Positions 1 through 10,810 of a DNA stretch of 64,000 nt are shown here, in pieces. The notes beneath the pieces are model-generated. The model did not search any database and was not told where the DNA came from. It saw only the letters and a program-made list of their open reading frames with translations. Position numbers and translations under genes: made by a program. Source of the DNA: Synechococcus sp. ATX 2A4 (GTDB taxonomy: Bacteria > Cyanobacteriota > Cyanobacteriia > PCC-6307 > Cyanobiaceae); NCBI RefSeq assembly GCF_024346375.1, contig NZ_JAGQCV010000012.1, positions 35,101 to 99,100 of the forward strand, given 5' to 3'. How positions within the stretch are numbered: the stretch's first letter is position 1; the number at the start of each line of letters is the position of its first letter.

Positions 1-810
1 CGGGCCACCCCGCAGCAGCTGACTTCGCTCTTTGTCAACAACCTCAAAGGGGAACCCGTTCCGTTGGCAGAGGTGTTCACGGTGGAGCCTGTCACCGGCC
101 CCTCAGTGATCCCGCACTTCAACCTGTTCCGCTCGATCAAGGTGGAAGGCAGCCCGGCACCGGGGCGCAGCTCCGGCCAGGCGATCACCGGCATTCAGGA
201 CCTCTTCAAGAAGATGGAGGTCAACGGCCTCGGCTTCGATTGGACAGGCCTTTCCCGCGAGGAGATCAAGGCCGGAGCGCTGGCTGTGGTGATCTTCGCC
301 CTTGGCATCCTGGTGGTGTATCTGGTGCTGGCCGCCCAGTATGAGAGCTACACCGATCCAATCATCATCCTGATGACCGTGCCCACCGCCATGCTCGGAG
401 CCCTGGCGTTTCTTGCGGCCCGCGGTGAGGTGCTCAACATCTATGCCCAGGTAGGCCTGGTGATGCTGATCGGCCTGGCGGCCAAGAACGGCATCCTGAT
501 CGTGGATCTGGCCAACCAGCGCATGGCCGATGGGGCAACAGCGATGGAGGCGGCGCGGGACGCGGCGGAATCCCGCCTCCGGCCGATCCTGATGACGGCC
601 ATCTCGTCCCTGTTCGGCTTTCTCCCCCTGGTGCTGGCTAATGGTGCGGGCGCCCGCAGCCAGGCCTCTCTCGGCACAGTGGTGTTCGGTGGCCTCACAG
701 TGGCCACGGTGTTGTCTCTGTTCGTGGTGCCTGTCTTCTATGTGGTGCTGAAGGGATTCGGCTCCGCTGATGCTTCGAAGCCTGACCAGTTGCCCTCCGC
801 TGCTCCCTAA
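1..810 (+). CDS. RND efflux pump, C-terminal part (5' end outside window)
   Basis: The reading frame is open from base 1, so the gene begins upstream. What remains is the C-terminal quarter of an AcrB/HAE1-type inner-membrane proton antiporter: the end of the porter domain, then transmembrane helices 8-12. It carries the helix-10 motif LIGLAAKNGILIVDLANQRM, whose Lys belongs to the proton-relay network of this family. The stretch is nearly the same as the C-terminus of the complete pump at 2390-5665, so the two are tandem paralogues. The TAA stop shares its last A with the ATG of the next small gene, which implies translational coupling. Substrates cannot be told from the sequence. The family call is secure. 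Confidence 0.93.
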   Translation, partial: RATPQQLTSLFVNNLKGEPVPLAEVFTVEPVTGPSVIPHFNLFRSIKVEGSPAPGRSSGQAITGIQDLFKKMEVNGLGFDWTGLSREEIKAGALAVVIFALGILVVYLVLAAQYESYTDPIIILMTVPTAMLGALAFLAARGEVLNIYAQVGLVMLIGLAAKNGILIVDLANQRMADGATAMEAARDAAESRLRPILMTAISSLFGFLPLVLANGAGARSQASLGTVVFGGLTVATVLSLFVVPVFYVVLKGFGSADASKPDQLPSAAP

Positions 811-1094
811 TGGCCTGTCCTCCCGAGCCCCTTCAAGGTCGCCGCATCGTTCTCGCTGGACTTGTGGGGGCCGTGCTTGGCCTTTCCATCAGCCTCTTTC
901 TTCAGGCCATTGTTGCCCATACACCCGTTACGGTGAGTTCCAGCGCCTTGGTGTGGTTCCGCATCCTGTTGGCCTCTTTCGGCAGCCTGGGTGGCATGGC
1001 GATTGAAACCGTGCGACAGCTGCAGGTCACCAACCCAGATCCCGCGTACCACAGGAAGGTTTACCGGGTGGGCCGAAGCCGCGATCGGATCTGA
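810..1094 (+). CDS. Small two-helix membrane protein coupled to RND pump (copy A)
   Basis: This is a 94-residue protein with two predicted membrane helices (about residues 12-34 and 45-63) and a basic C-terminal tail. I do not recognise a named family. It starts on the last base of the pump stop codon (TAATG), so it is probably translated by re-initiation after the pump. A related protein sits in the same place behind the second pump (5667-5963). Both share RRIVLAG before helix 1 and an E-T-x-R-Q motif just after helix 2. Position and size suggest an accessory subunit of the pump, comparable in concept to AcrZ on AcrB, but there is no visible homology to AcrZ and the role is inferred. Confidence 0.75.
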   Translation: MACPPEPLQGRRIVLAGLVGAVLGLSISLFLQAIVAHTPVTVSSSALVWFRILLASFGSLGGMAIETVRQLQVTNPDPAYHRKVYRVGRSRDRI

Positions 1095-1256
1095 TCCTCC
1101 CGAGCGGCACAGTGGGCATCGGTGTCACCAGGTGTATGCCGTTCTGTGATGTGCATTCGCTTTCCCTGTCGCCATACCACCCAACGCATCAACACGCAAC
1201 GGAGTAGCGATGGGTGTAGACACCACTGCGGTTGTGCGCCAGCCTGGAACGAACGC

Positions 1257-2393
1257 ATGACCAGGCAGTTGCGGCCACCCATCACCGTTCTGGCGGCATC
1301 CTCTCTTCTGACGTTGGTTGCTCTCGTTGGCTGTGCCCCGGCCAAGCTTCCTGAGCAGCCTCCAGCGGCCGTCAAGCTGGTCAACCCGCGTTCTTCCAGC
1401 TTCAGTGATTCGGCTGACTACCAGAGCACGCTTGAGGCCATCCGCGAGGTGAAGCTTGCTCCTGAGATTGATGGCCGCATCGTGGCGATGCCGATGCAGG
1501 AGGGCCAATCGGTGCGGCAGGGCGAGTTGCTCTTCCGGCTCGACCAGGTCCAGCAGGAGGCCAGCACCAATGCCGATCGCGCCGAAGCCCGCAAGGACCT
1601 CGTGAACGCCGAGCGTTACATCTTTCTCAACGAGCAGGGCGCCGTTTCCACCAAGGATCGCGATTCCTATGTCACCCAGGCTGTGCAGAGCCGCGACCGG
1701 CTTGAATCTTCTGAAGCCACCCTGGGCTACAAGAACGTCACCGCTCCGATCACCGGTCAGGTGGGCAGCATCAATGCCAAGCTCGGGGATGTGGTGCGCG
1801 CTGGCGGTGTCGTCACCAGCGTGGTCGACAACTCGCGCCTGTGGGTGCGCCTCGATGTGCCGGGAACCGACGCTGCCCGCGTGAAGGTGGGGATGCCAGT
1901 GGTGCTCAGCGCTCCTGATCGCCCCGAGCTCACCGCCCGCGGGTCGGTGAGTTTCGTGGCCCCTTCGCTCGACAAGGAGCGCCAGACCCTGCTGGTGAAG
2001 GCCACGTTCGCCAACGACGATGGGGTGCTGCGCAACAGCCAGCGGGTGAACGCCAGGTTGATCTTCTCGCAGGGCAGTGCGCTGTCCATTCCCGAGCAGG
2101 CGGTGCTACTGCAGGCCGGCAAAACGTTTGTGTTCCTGGCTGTGAGCCCCGAGCAGGCGCGGCAGCTGCTGGGCCGGCCGATTGAGCCACCGCCGCCGGC
2201 CGGGGCGCTGGTGGCGGTGCAGGTGCCCGTCACCCTCGGCACGCTGCAAGGCGGGATGTTCCCGGTGGCCTCGGGCCTGCAGAACACCGATTCGGTGATC
2301 CTGGGCAACCTGGCCCAGCTGCGCAGTGGCCTGGCCGTGCGCGCCGCCGCTGCAGCGGCGCCCGCTTCCGCACCCCCGGCGGCCCGTCGATGA
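1257..2393 (+). CDS. RND efflux membrane-fusion protein (HlyD/AcrA family), lipoprotein
   Basis: This is the periplasmic adaptor that links the inner-membrane RND pump to an outer-membrane channel. I place the start at ATG 1257, giving 378 residues, because this exposes a lipoprotein signal ending in the lipobox LVGC near residue 25; the frame is open further upstream but codes for unlikely sequence. The order is a barrel-sandwich half (ALEAIREVKLAPEIDGRI), an alpha-helical hairpin, the second lipoyl half (YKNVTAPITGQVGSI), a beta-barrel and a membrane-proximal domain. The tail is Ala/Pro-rich. The last four bases overlap the pump start (ATGA), so the two form one operon. No outer-membrane TolC gene is visible in the window. 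Confidence 0.93.
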   Translation: MTRQLRPPITVLAASSLLTLVALVGCAPAKLPEQPPAAVKLVNPRSSSFSDSADYQSTLEAIREVKLAPEIDGRIVAMPMQEGQSVRQGELLFRLDQVQQEASTNADRAEARKDLVNAERYIFLNEQGAVSTKDRDSYVTQAVQSRDRLESSEATLGYKNVTAPITGQVGSINAKLGDVVRAGGVVTSVVDNSRLWVRLDVPGTDAARVKVGMPVVLSAPDRPELTARGSVSFVAPSLDKERQTLLVKATFANDDGVLRNSQRVNARLIFSQGSALSIPEQAVLLQAGKTFVFLAVSPEQARQLLGRPIEPPPPAGALVAVQVPVTLGTLQGGMFPVASGLQNTDSVILGNLAQLRSGLAVRAAAAAAPASAPPAARR

Positions 2394-5300
2394 GCCTTTC
2401 GGACACCTTCATCCGCCGCCCCGTGCTCAGCACGGTATGCAGTGTGCTCATCCTGCTGGCAGGCGTGATCAGCCTGCCCTTGCTGCCGATTGAGAACCTG
2501 CCGGACATCGCTCCGCCCACAATTCAGGTGAATGCCAGCCTGCCCGGGGCCGATGCGCTCACGGTGGAAAGCGCCGTGACGGGCCCCCTTGAGGAGCAGA
2601 TCAACGGCGCCCCGGGGATGGATTACATCACCTCCACCAGCACCGGTGAAGGCAGCAGCCAGATCAACGTCTATTTCAAGCCGGGCACGAACGCAGACAT
2701 CGATCAGGTGAACGTGCTGAACCGCGTTCAGACCGCCACACCACAATTGCCTCCCCAGGTCAATGCCCAGGGTGTGACCGTTCAGCAGACCTCCGGCAGC
2801 TATTTGCTGGTTTACAACCTGACATCCACCCAGGGCCAGTTCGACGGCCCATTCCTTAACGGGCTGCTGCAGCTCAATCTTGTGTATCCGCTGACGCGCG
2901 CGGATGGCGTTGGCCAGGTGAACATTTTTGGAGCCAGTGATCCCGCCTTTCGCCTGTGGGTGGATCCACTGCGGCTGGCCCGTTTCAATCTTTCCGTCAC
3001 CGACGTGGTGAACGCGCTGAAATCCCAGAACGTGGTGGTGATCGCCGGCAGCGTTGGTGGCCCGCCATCGCTGCCCACCAACCGCTCCACCTTCCCGATC
3101 CTGGTGAACGGCAACCTTGAAACGGTTGGAGAATTCGAGAAGCTCATTCTATCGAAAGGCCCCGATGGCGGCCTGATCCGGCTGGGGGATGTGGGCCGCG
3201 CTGAATATGCCTTCCAGAGCTTCAATCAGTCTGCCATTAATGCCATCAGCGGCTATCCATCTGTGGGTTTTGGCGTGATCCAGCTGCCCGGCAGCAATGC
3301 GATCACCACGGCCAAAGCGGTGGATGAGGTGCTCACCCAGTTCCGCAATTCGCTGCCACCAGGCGTGGTGCTGGAGAAGGTGTTCGACCAGACCGACTTC
3401 ATCAATGCCTCGATTGAAGGGGCTCTCGATGCCCTGCGCGATGCGGTGGTGCTGGTGCTGCTGATCATCTTCCTGTTCCTGCAGGATTGGAAGGCCACAG
3501 CTGTGCCAGCCCTCGCACTGCCGATCGCCCTACTGGGTGCGATGGTGTTTGTGAAAGCGTTCGGTTTTTCGATCAACGAACTCACGCTTTTAGGCATCAT
3601 CCTGGCCACTGGCTTGGTGGTGGATGACGCGATCGTCGTGGTGGAGGCCGTGTCGGCGCGCATTGAAGCCGGCGACTCACCATTCGTGGCGGCCTCAAAT
3701 GCCATGAAAGAGCTCACGGGCGCCATCCTGGCCACCGCCCTGGTGCTCCTGGCGGTGTTCGTTCCTGTGGCCTTTTTCCCGGGTGCCACCGGCGTGATCT
3801 ACCGGCAGTTCGCGCTCACGATCGTGTTCTCCATTATTGTCTCCACCTTCAATGCGATCACCGGCAAGCCGCTGCAATCGGCGCTGTTGCTCGGTGGCGG
3901 CAAGACCGAACCCAGGGGTTGGCGCTGGACGGCGATCGGCGGTGGCTTGGGTGCGCTGTACGGCACCTTGGCCGGTGGCTGGCTGCTGGCCGTGGTGCTT
4001 GGCCTGGTGGGTGCGGTGGTGGGCTCCTTCTTGATGCCCATCTTCACGGCCTTCAACAAGCTGTTCGAGCAGGTGGCCCGCGGCTATGCCGCCCTGCTTC
4101 AGCAAGTGATCCGTCTCCGGCGGCTGGTGCTGGTGGCGTTGCTGGGTGGGGTGTTGGTCACCGGTGCCGCCTTCGTGCTCATTCCCACCGGCTTTGTGCC
4201 CACGGAAGACCAGGGCTATGGCCTGGGCATCATTCAATTGCCCGCCCAGTCGTCGATCGAGGCCACCATGGTGGTGGCGGATGAGGCCCGCAAAATCATC
4301 GCCAAGGAGCCTGATGTGGTGTCCGGGGAGCTGGTGGGTGGGGCCGGATTCAACGGCGGCTCGCTCAATCAGGGCATCTTCTTCTTTGGCTTCAAGCCGA
4401 TTGAGGAACGCACCAGCCCGCAGCAATCGGCCAACGCCATCATCGGGCGAATGAACGAGGCCTTTGCCAAGATCCCCGGCGCGATTGTGCTCGCCCAGGC
4501 ACCAGCGGCCGTGCCGGGCTTCGGCGCCCAGGGCGGGCTCTCCTTCCAGTTCAACGACCTCAGCAACGGCGGCTACAGCCCCACCGAACTGGCAGGTCTG
4601 GCCAAGGAACTGATCGCCAAGGCCAGGGGAACCGGCACCTTCGGCAACCTCTACACCCAGTTCGTCAGCGATGCGCCGGTGTGGCGCCTCGACGTGGATC
4701 GCGACCGTATGGCCTCGCTCGACATTGACTACAGCGCCGCCATGGAGACCCTCGGCACCCTCACCGGCGGCAGCTTTGTCAACCAGACCTACGAGCAGCA
4801 GCAATACCGCCAGGTGTACGTGCAGGCCGATGCCAGCCACCGCACCATGATCCAGGACCTCAACAATCTCTATGTGAGCAACCGCTCCGGTGCGCTGGTG
4901 CCGCTCTCCAACGTGGTGAAGGCCCGCCTCGACAGCGCCCCGCCGATCATCAGCCACTTTGATCTCTATCGCACGGTACTGATTCAGGGGGTGGAGGCCG
5001 CCGGCAAGAGCAGCGGCCAGGCGATCGACACGATCGCGGCGGTGTTCCGTCGGCTCAACTTCTCCAACATCGGTTCGGCCTGGTCGGCGCTGACCCGATC
5101 AGAGGTACAGGCCGGAGCCCTGGCGATCCTGGTGTTCGCTCTTGGGATCGTTGTGGTGTACTTGGTGCTTTCGGCGCAGTACGGCAGCTACATCGATCCG
5201 CTGATCATCCTGATGACGGTGCCCCTGGCCATGCTTGGCGCGCTGCTGTTCCTGGTGTTGCGCGGCCAGGTGAACAACGTGTACGCCCAGGTGGGACTGG

Positions 5301-5665
5301 TGACGTTGATCGGCCTGGCCGCCAAGAACGGCATCCTGATCGTGGATCTGGCCAACCAGCGCATGGAGCAGGGGATGAGCGCCACCGATGCGGCCATGGC
5401 GGCCGCCTGCTCCCGCCTGCGCCCGATCCTGATGACGGCGATGGCGGCGCTGGCCGGCTTCTTCCCCCTGCTGGTGGCCAGCGGCGCCGGCGCGCTCAGC
5501 CAGCAGTCGCTGGGGGCGGTGATCTTCGGCGGGCTGCTGGTGGCCACCGCGCTCAGCCTGTTTGTGGTGCCGTCCTTCTATGTGCTGATGAAGCAGTTGG
5601 AAGCTTCCTGGTTCCCGGCCAGCCAGGCCACCGAGCCGGTGTTGCCGGCAGGACCCACCGGCTGA
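2390..5665 (+). CDS. RND multidrug efflux pump (AcrB/HAE1 family)
   Basis: This is a complete 1091-residue inner-membrane proton/drug antiporter, slightly longer than E. coli AcrB. Helix 1 is followed by the first porter/docking loop. The helix-4 motif GLVVDDAIVVVEAV carries the paired Asp412/Asp413, and the helix-10 Lys is near residue 979; together they form the proton-relay triad. Between helices 6 and 7 (about residues 500-560) there is a Gly-rich hydrophobic stretch where typical AcrB proteins have a shorter cytoplasmic linker. The gene overlaps its adaptor by 4 bases and is followed after one base by a small membrane-protein gene. It is paralogous to the truncated pump at the window edge. 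The family is certain; the substrate is unknown. Confidence 0.95.
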   Translation: MSLSDTFIRRPVLSTVCSVLILLAGVISLPLLPIENLPDIAPPTIQVNASLPGADALTVESAVTGPLEEQINGAPGMDYITSTSTGEGSSQINVYFKPGTNADIDQVNVLNRVQTATPQLPPQVNAQGVTVQQTSGSYLLVYNLTSTQGQFDGPFLNGLLQLNLVYPLTRADGVGQVNIFGASDPAFRLWVDPLRLARFNLSVTDVVNALKSQNVVVIAGSVGGPPSLPTNRSTFPILVNGNLETVGEFEKLILSKGPDGGLIRLGDVGRAEYAFQSFNQSAINAISGYPSVGFGVIQLPGSNAITTAKAVDEVLTQFRNSLPPGVVLEKVFDQTDFINASIEGALDALRDAVVLVLLIIFLFLQDWKATAVPALALPIALLGAMVFVKAFGFSINELTLLGIILATGLVVDDAIVVVEAVSARIEAGDSPFVAASNAMKELTGAILATALVLLAVFVPVAFFPGATGVIYRQFALTIVFSIIVSTFNAITGKPLQSALLLGGGKTEPRGWRWTAIGGGLGALYGTLAGGWLLAVVLGLVGAVVGSFLMPIFTAFNKLFEQVARGYAALLQQVIRLRRLVLVALLGGVLVTGAAFVLIPTGFVPTEDQGYGLGIIQLPAQSSIEATMVVADEARKIIAKEPDVVSGELVGGAGFNGGSLNQGIFFFGFKPIEERTSPQQSANAIIGRMNEAFAKIPGAIVLAQAPAAVPGFGAQGGLSFQFNDLSNGGYSPTELAGLAKELIAKARGTGTFGNLYTQFVSDAPVWRLDVDRDRMASLDIDYSAAMETLGTLTGGSFVNQTYEQQQYRQVYVQADASHRTMIQDLNNLYVSNRSGALVPLSNVVKARLDSAPPIISHFDLYRTVLIQGVEAAGKSSGQAIDTIAAVFRRLNFSNIGSAWSALTRSEVQAGALAILVFALGIVVVYLVLSAQYGSYIDPLIILMTVPLAMLGALLFLVLRGQVNNVYAQVGLVTLIGLAAKNGILIVDLANQRMEQGMSATDAAMAAACSRLRPILMTAMAALAGFFPLLVASGAGALSQQSLGAVIFGGLLVATALSLFVVPSFYVLMKQLEASWFPASQATEPVLPAGPTG

Positions 5666-5666
5666 G

Positions 5667-5963
5667 ATGCCACTGCCCCGCCCTCCTGGCTACCGGCCGC
5701 TCCGCCAGTTGCGGGTGGACCGACGCCGCATCGTGCTGGCCGGATTTCTCTATGCTCTCGCTATGTTGGTGCTGCTGCTGCTGGCGCACCAGGTGTCACG
5801 CACTCCTGGTGAGTTGCTGCCGACGATCCATCCCCGCTTCTGGGCTCTGCTGATCGGCATGGCGGGCTTCTGCGGTGCATGGGGCGAAACCCTGAGGCAG
5901 ATCAGCCTCACCCGCCGCGGCCAGCCCGGTGCGCCGCTGGGTGAACCTGAAGACGACTTCTGA
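5667..5963 (+). CDS. Small two-helix membrane protein coupled to RND pump (copy B)
   Basis: This is a 98-residue protein beginning one base after the pump stop codon. It has a basic N-terminus, RRIVLAG, a first hydrophobic helix (about residues 23-42), a second helix (about 58-74) and then GETLRQIS and a polar acidic tail. It resembles the 94-residue protein behind the upstream pump in size, topology and the two short motifs, while the rest has diverged. The repeated pump-plus-small-protein arrangement indicates a functional partnership rather than chance. No known family is recognised. It is the last gene of this operon; the convergent pgm gene follows. Confidence 0.75.
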   Translation: MPLPRPPGYRPLRQLRVDRRRIVLAGFLYALAMLVLLLLAHQVSRTPGELLPTIHPRFWALLIGMAGFCGAWGETLRQISLTRRGQPGAPLGEPEDDF

Positions 5964-6025
5964 GGGCCGACCGCGAGAGCTGCCCCCCCGGCCCGCCCTG
6001 CGCATGGAAGGAGGGAATCAGCGGA

Positions 6026-8461
<2,436 letters not shown>

Positions 8462-8980
8462 TCAGGAGCCCCCGGCTCCGGGCGGCCGGCTGCTGCCGGT
8501 ACCGCCCCCAGCGGCGGGTGGCCGGCGGGGGGCGGCCTCCTGCTTCCTGGTGGTGGCTGCTGAGGGTTGCTGGCAGCGCCTGAGCAGTAGCTCGCCGGCC
8601 CGGTCGAGGTCGTCGCGGCGCCGGAAGCTGTTTGTGGCGGCAGGCTCGGCCTGCTGCACGATGCTCCACACGGTGTCCTTGCAGAAGGAAGGAAGCAAGG
8701 GGTTGTCCATCAGCGGATCTGCGAGGCTGCGGGCGAGGCTGCAGGCTTCGGCGCCGTTCTCGCGCGAGCAGGCGAAGGTGGCCAGCTGAATCGTGCGCAA
8801 CTCCGCCGCGGTGGGGAACGCCGGCGGTTTGGGCCTGGCAGCGGCCACGGGTCCAACTCCCGTCAAGGCGCCGGCCACGAGCCAGGCGCCCAGTAAAGAG
8901 CCGGCGCTCACCAGCCCAGACCAATACGATCCCGCAGGGGCGATGGCGGAGCGCCAGGGGCGGAGGCGGTGCCGGGACAT
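8462..8980 (-). CDS. Secreted/periplasmic hypothetical protein with Cys-rich helical domain
   Basis: From ATG 8980 this encodes 172 residues; an ATG at 9010 would add ten. A long N-terminal leader with a hydrophobic segment (GLVSAGSLLGAWLVAGALTG) ends near VAAARP and suggests export. The mature domain contains four spaced Cys residues (in FACSREN, EACSLAR, PSFCKD and RRCQQ) that could form disulfides. The tail is a low-complexity Pro/Gly/Ala stretch. The monooxygenase gene upstream on the same strand ends 66 bases before the 8980 start. No family is recognised. Confidence 0.6.
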   Translation of the reverse strand: MSRHRLRPWRSAIAPAGSYWSGLVSAGSLLGAWLVAGALTGVGPVAAARPKPPAFPTAAELRTIQLATFACSRENGAEACSLARSLADPLMDNPLLPSFCKDTVWSIVQQAEPAATNSFRRRDDLDRAGELLLRRCQQPSAATTRKQEAAPRRPPAAGGGTGSSRPPGAGGS

Positions 8981-9046
8981 GAAGCGCGGGCAAGGCAGCC
9001 CCCGCATCATGACCGCAGCAGCCTCGAACCTGTTGTGCTGCCGTGT

Positions 9047-10285
9047 TCACACGCGCAGCCGCACCGGCAGGAAGCCATCGCGCAGAAGCCTTTGCCGCCG
9101 AACCCACAGCGCCTTCACCAGCGGCCCGGCCAGGGGCGCCAGCGGCGCGAGCAGGGCGCGCAGCTCCGGCCGCCGCCGCAGCAGATCGCCCTGGGCTGCC
9201 TCGGCCTGCTGGGCCCGCTGCGCCCACTGGATCTCCGCCTGCCGCTCCTGCTGGATCCGGGGCAGCACCGCATCGACGGCCTGTGGGCCGGCGCCCTGCT
9301 GCAGCAGCGGCACAAGCCAGTTGGCGGCCACGATCGCGTCGCGCAGCGCCATGTTGATGCCCTGCGCCCGCACCGGGTTCATCGGGTGGGCGGCATCACC
9401 CAGCAGCAGCAGGCCGGGCTGCTGCCAGCGCGGGCAGCAACCCACCTGCACGGAAAGCGTCTCCGGACCGCGGATCCGCGTGGCATGGCCCCGGAAGTGT
9501 GCGGCCAGCCAGGCGGGCGCCAGGGCGGCGAAGGCCTCGGCCCACTCCTGCGGGGAGCGGGTGATCCGTTCGCCGGGCCCCACCAGCCAGCCCAGCTGGA
9601 GCTCTCCGCCTTCTGCGGCTGGAAAGAGGCTGCAGCCGCCGCCGGGGCCGAGCAACACCATGAAGCGGTTGTCGGCGCTGCAGCGCGGATGGGCAGGCAG
9701 CTGAAACCAGAGCACGTCGATCGGGCTAGGGGCGCTGACGATCGGCAGGCCGGCCGCGCGCCGCAGTCCCGAGGCGCGGCCATCGCAGGCGATCACCAGA
9801 TCGGCGGCCAGCACCCGATTGCCGCTGAGTCGTACCCCAGCGATGCGCCCTTCTTGCTGATGCACAAGGCCCTGAACGGTTTCCCCCGGCATCCAGGCGA
9901 AGGTGTGCTGCTGGCGGGCCCGCTGCACCAGGGCCGCCAGCAGGGCCGGCTGTGGCAGGAGTGTGCAGGGTCTGGCGCTGCCCAGCGGCTCAGCGGCATC
10001 AAATAGTTCGCGGCCATTGACGGAGAAGGACCACCCCGCCAGCGGCCGCTGGGGCAGGTCGGCCAACAGGGGCTCCAGACCCATCTGGGTGAGTGCCTCC
10101 AGCCCGCAGGGCATCAGGCCTTGGCCGCGGAACTGGCGATCGAAGCGGCGGCTCGCCTCCACCAGCGCGACCCGCACGCCCCGCTCTGCCAGCAGCAGGC
10201 CAAGGGAGGCACCAGCGGGGCCGGCGCCCACGATCACGACAGCACGACCAACGGGGCCCGCTGGGGAGGAGGAAGGGATGGACAA
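9047..10285 (-). CDS. FAD-dependent monooxygenase (UbiH/PHBH fold)
   Basis: This is a 412-residue flavoprotein hydroxylase of the group that includes p-hydroxybenzoate hydroxylase and UbiH. The N-terminal Rossmann motif VIVGAGPAGASLG (about residues 17-29) binds FAD, the middle motif VIACDGRASGLRRAAG is the DG motif that contacts FAD and NADPH, and LLLGDAAHPMNPVRAQG is the second FAD motif, which binds the ribityl chain. The substrate cannot be told from the sequence; plausible choices are a quinone precursor, a phenolic compound or an alkyl-aromatic. The start ATG is followed by a short polar leader typical of cytoplasmic or membrane-associated members. The gene is followed on the same strand by a secreted protein gene. 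Confidence 0.88.
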   Translation of the reverse strand: MSIPSSSPAGPVGRAVVIVGAGPAGASLGLLLAERGVRVALVEASRRFDRQFRGQGLMPCGLEALTQMGLEPLLADLPQRPLAGWSFSVNGRELFDAAEPLGSARPCTLLPQPALLAALVQRARQQHTFAWMPGETVQGLVHQQEGRIAGVRLSGNRVLAADLVIACDGRASGLRRAAGLPIVSAPSPIDVLWFQLPAHPRCSADNRFMVLLGPGGGCSLFPAAEGGELQLGWLVGPGERITRSPQEWAEAFAALAPAWLAAHFRGHATRIRGPETLSVQVGCCPRWQQPGLLLLGDAAHPMNPVRAQGINMALRDAIVAANWLVPLLQQGAGPQAVDAVLPRIQQERQAEIQWAQRAQQAEAAQGDLLRRRPELRALLAPLAPLAGPLVKALWVRRQRLLRDGFLPVRLRV

Positions 10286-10810
10286 AAGAAGATGCAGCCA
10301 GGGGATAGCCGGTAGGGCCGGAATGATGACACTGCAGGGTTACGAGGCCCGGCGAATGGAGGGCAGCGCAAAGCCAGCGGATGGCGGGCGGTGCTGGCGA
10401 GCCCAGCTCATTGGCCCACCTGAACATGATCCCCAATCTTTGGGTAGGCGTGGGTGCGCCAGGTTCGTTGGCCAAGCGTTCGATGTCAGCCGACAAAGTG
10501 CACTAATATGGCGGAAAGACTTGGCGATATTTGAGCGCCCATGACCCGCCTTGCAGTATGACGAAGTTAGATAATCCTTGAGGTTGCTGTGGTATCTTGT
10601 GTTCAATCGATCCACATCCTTGGAAGCGTGTCACGAAGTAGGAAGCCTGTCCGCGCTGAATTGCTCTCTTCTCAGTATCTGGGGCTTCACTCCTGGCCTG
10701 GATGTGCGGTCGCTTGGTTGGCGGCCTGATTGTCTGTTCGTGTTCATGCTTGCCACAATGCTGGTTTTTCTGGTTTGCTCTCCGCTTCGTCTTGTGCTTC
10801 TACTGGCGCA
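10286..10810. other. Intergenic region, 525 bp, no gene seen
   Basis: This spacer lies between the monooxygenase start (minus strand) and the sulfotransferase-like gene (plus strand), so it must hold both promoters. Base composition shifts from GC-rich to clearly AT-richer near 10490, which marks the left edge of the compositionally different islet. Short open frames exist on both strands, but none has recognisable protein features or a good start. Confidence 0.5.

Noticed and set aside
3695..4957. A 420-residue frame on the minus strand within the RND pump
   Set aside because: Antisense shadow in GC-rich DNA. It is His/Gly/Glu-rich without features, whereas the pump is intact on the plus strand.
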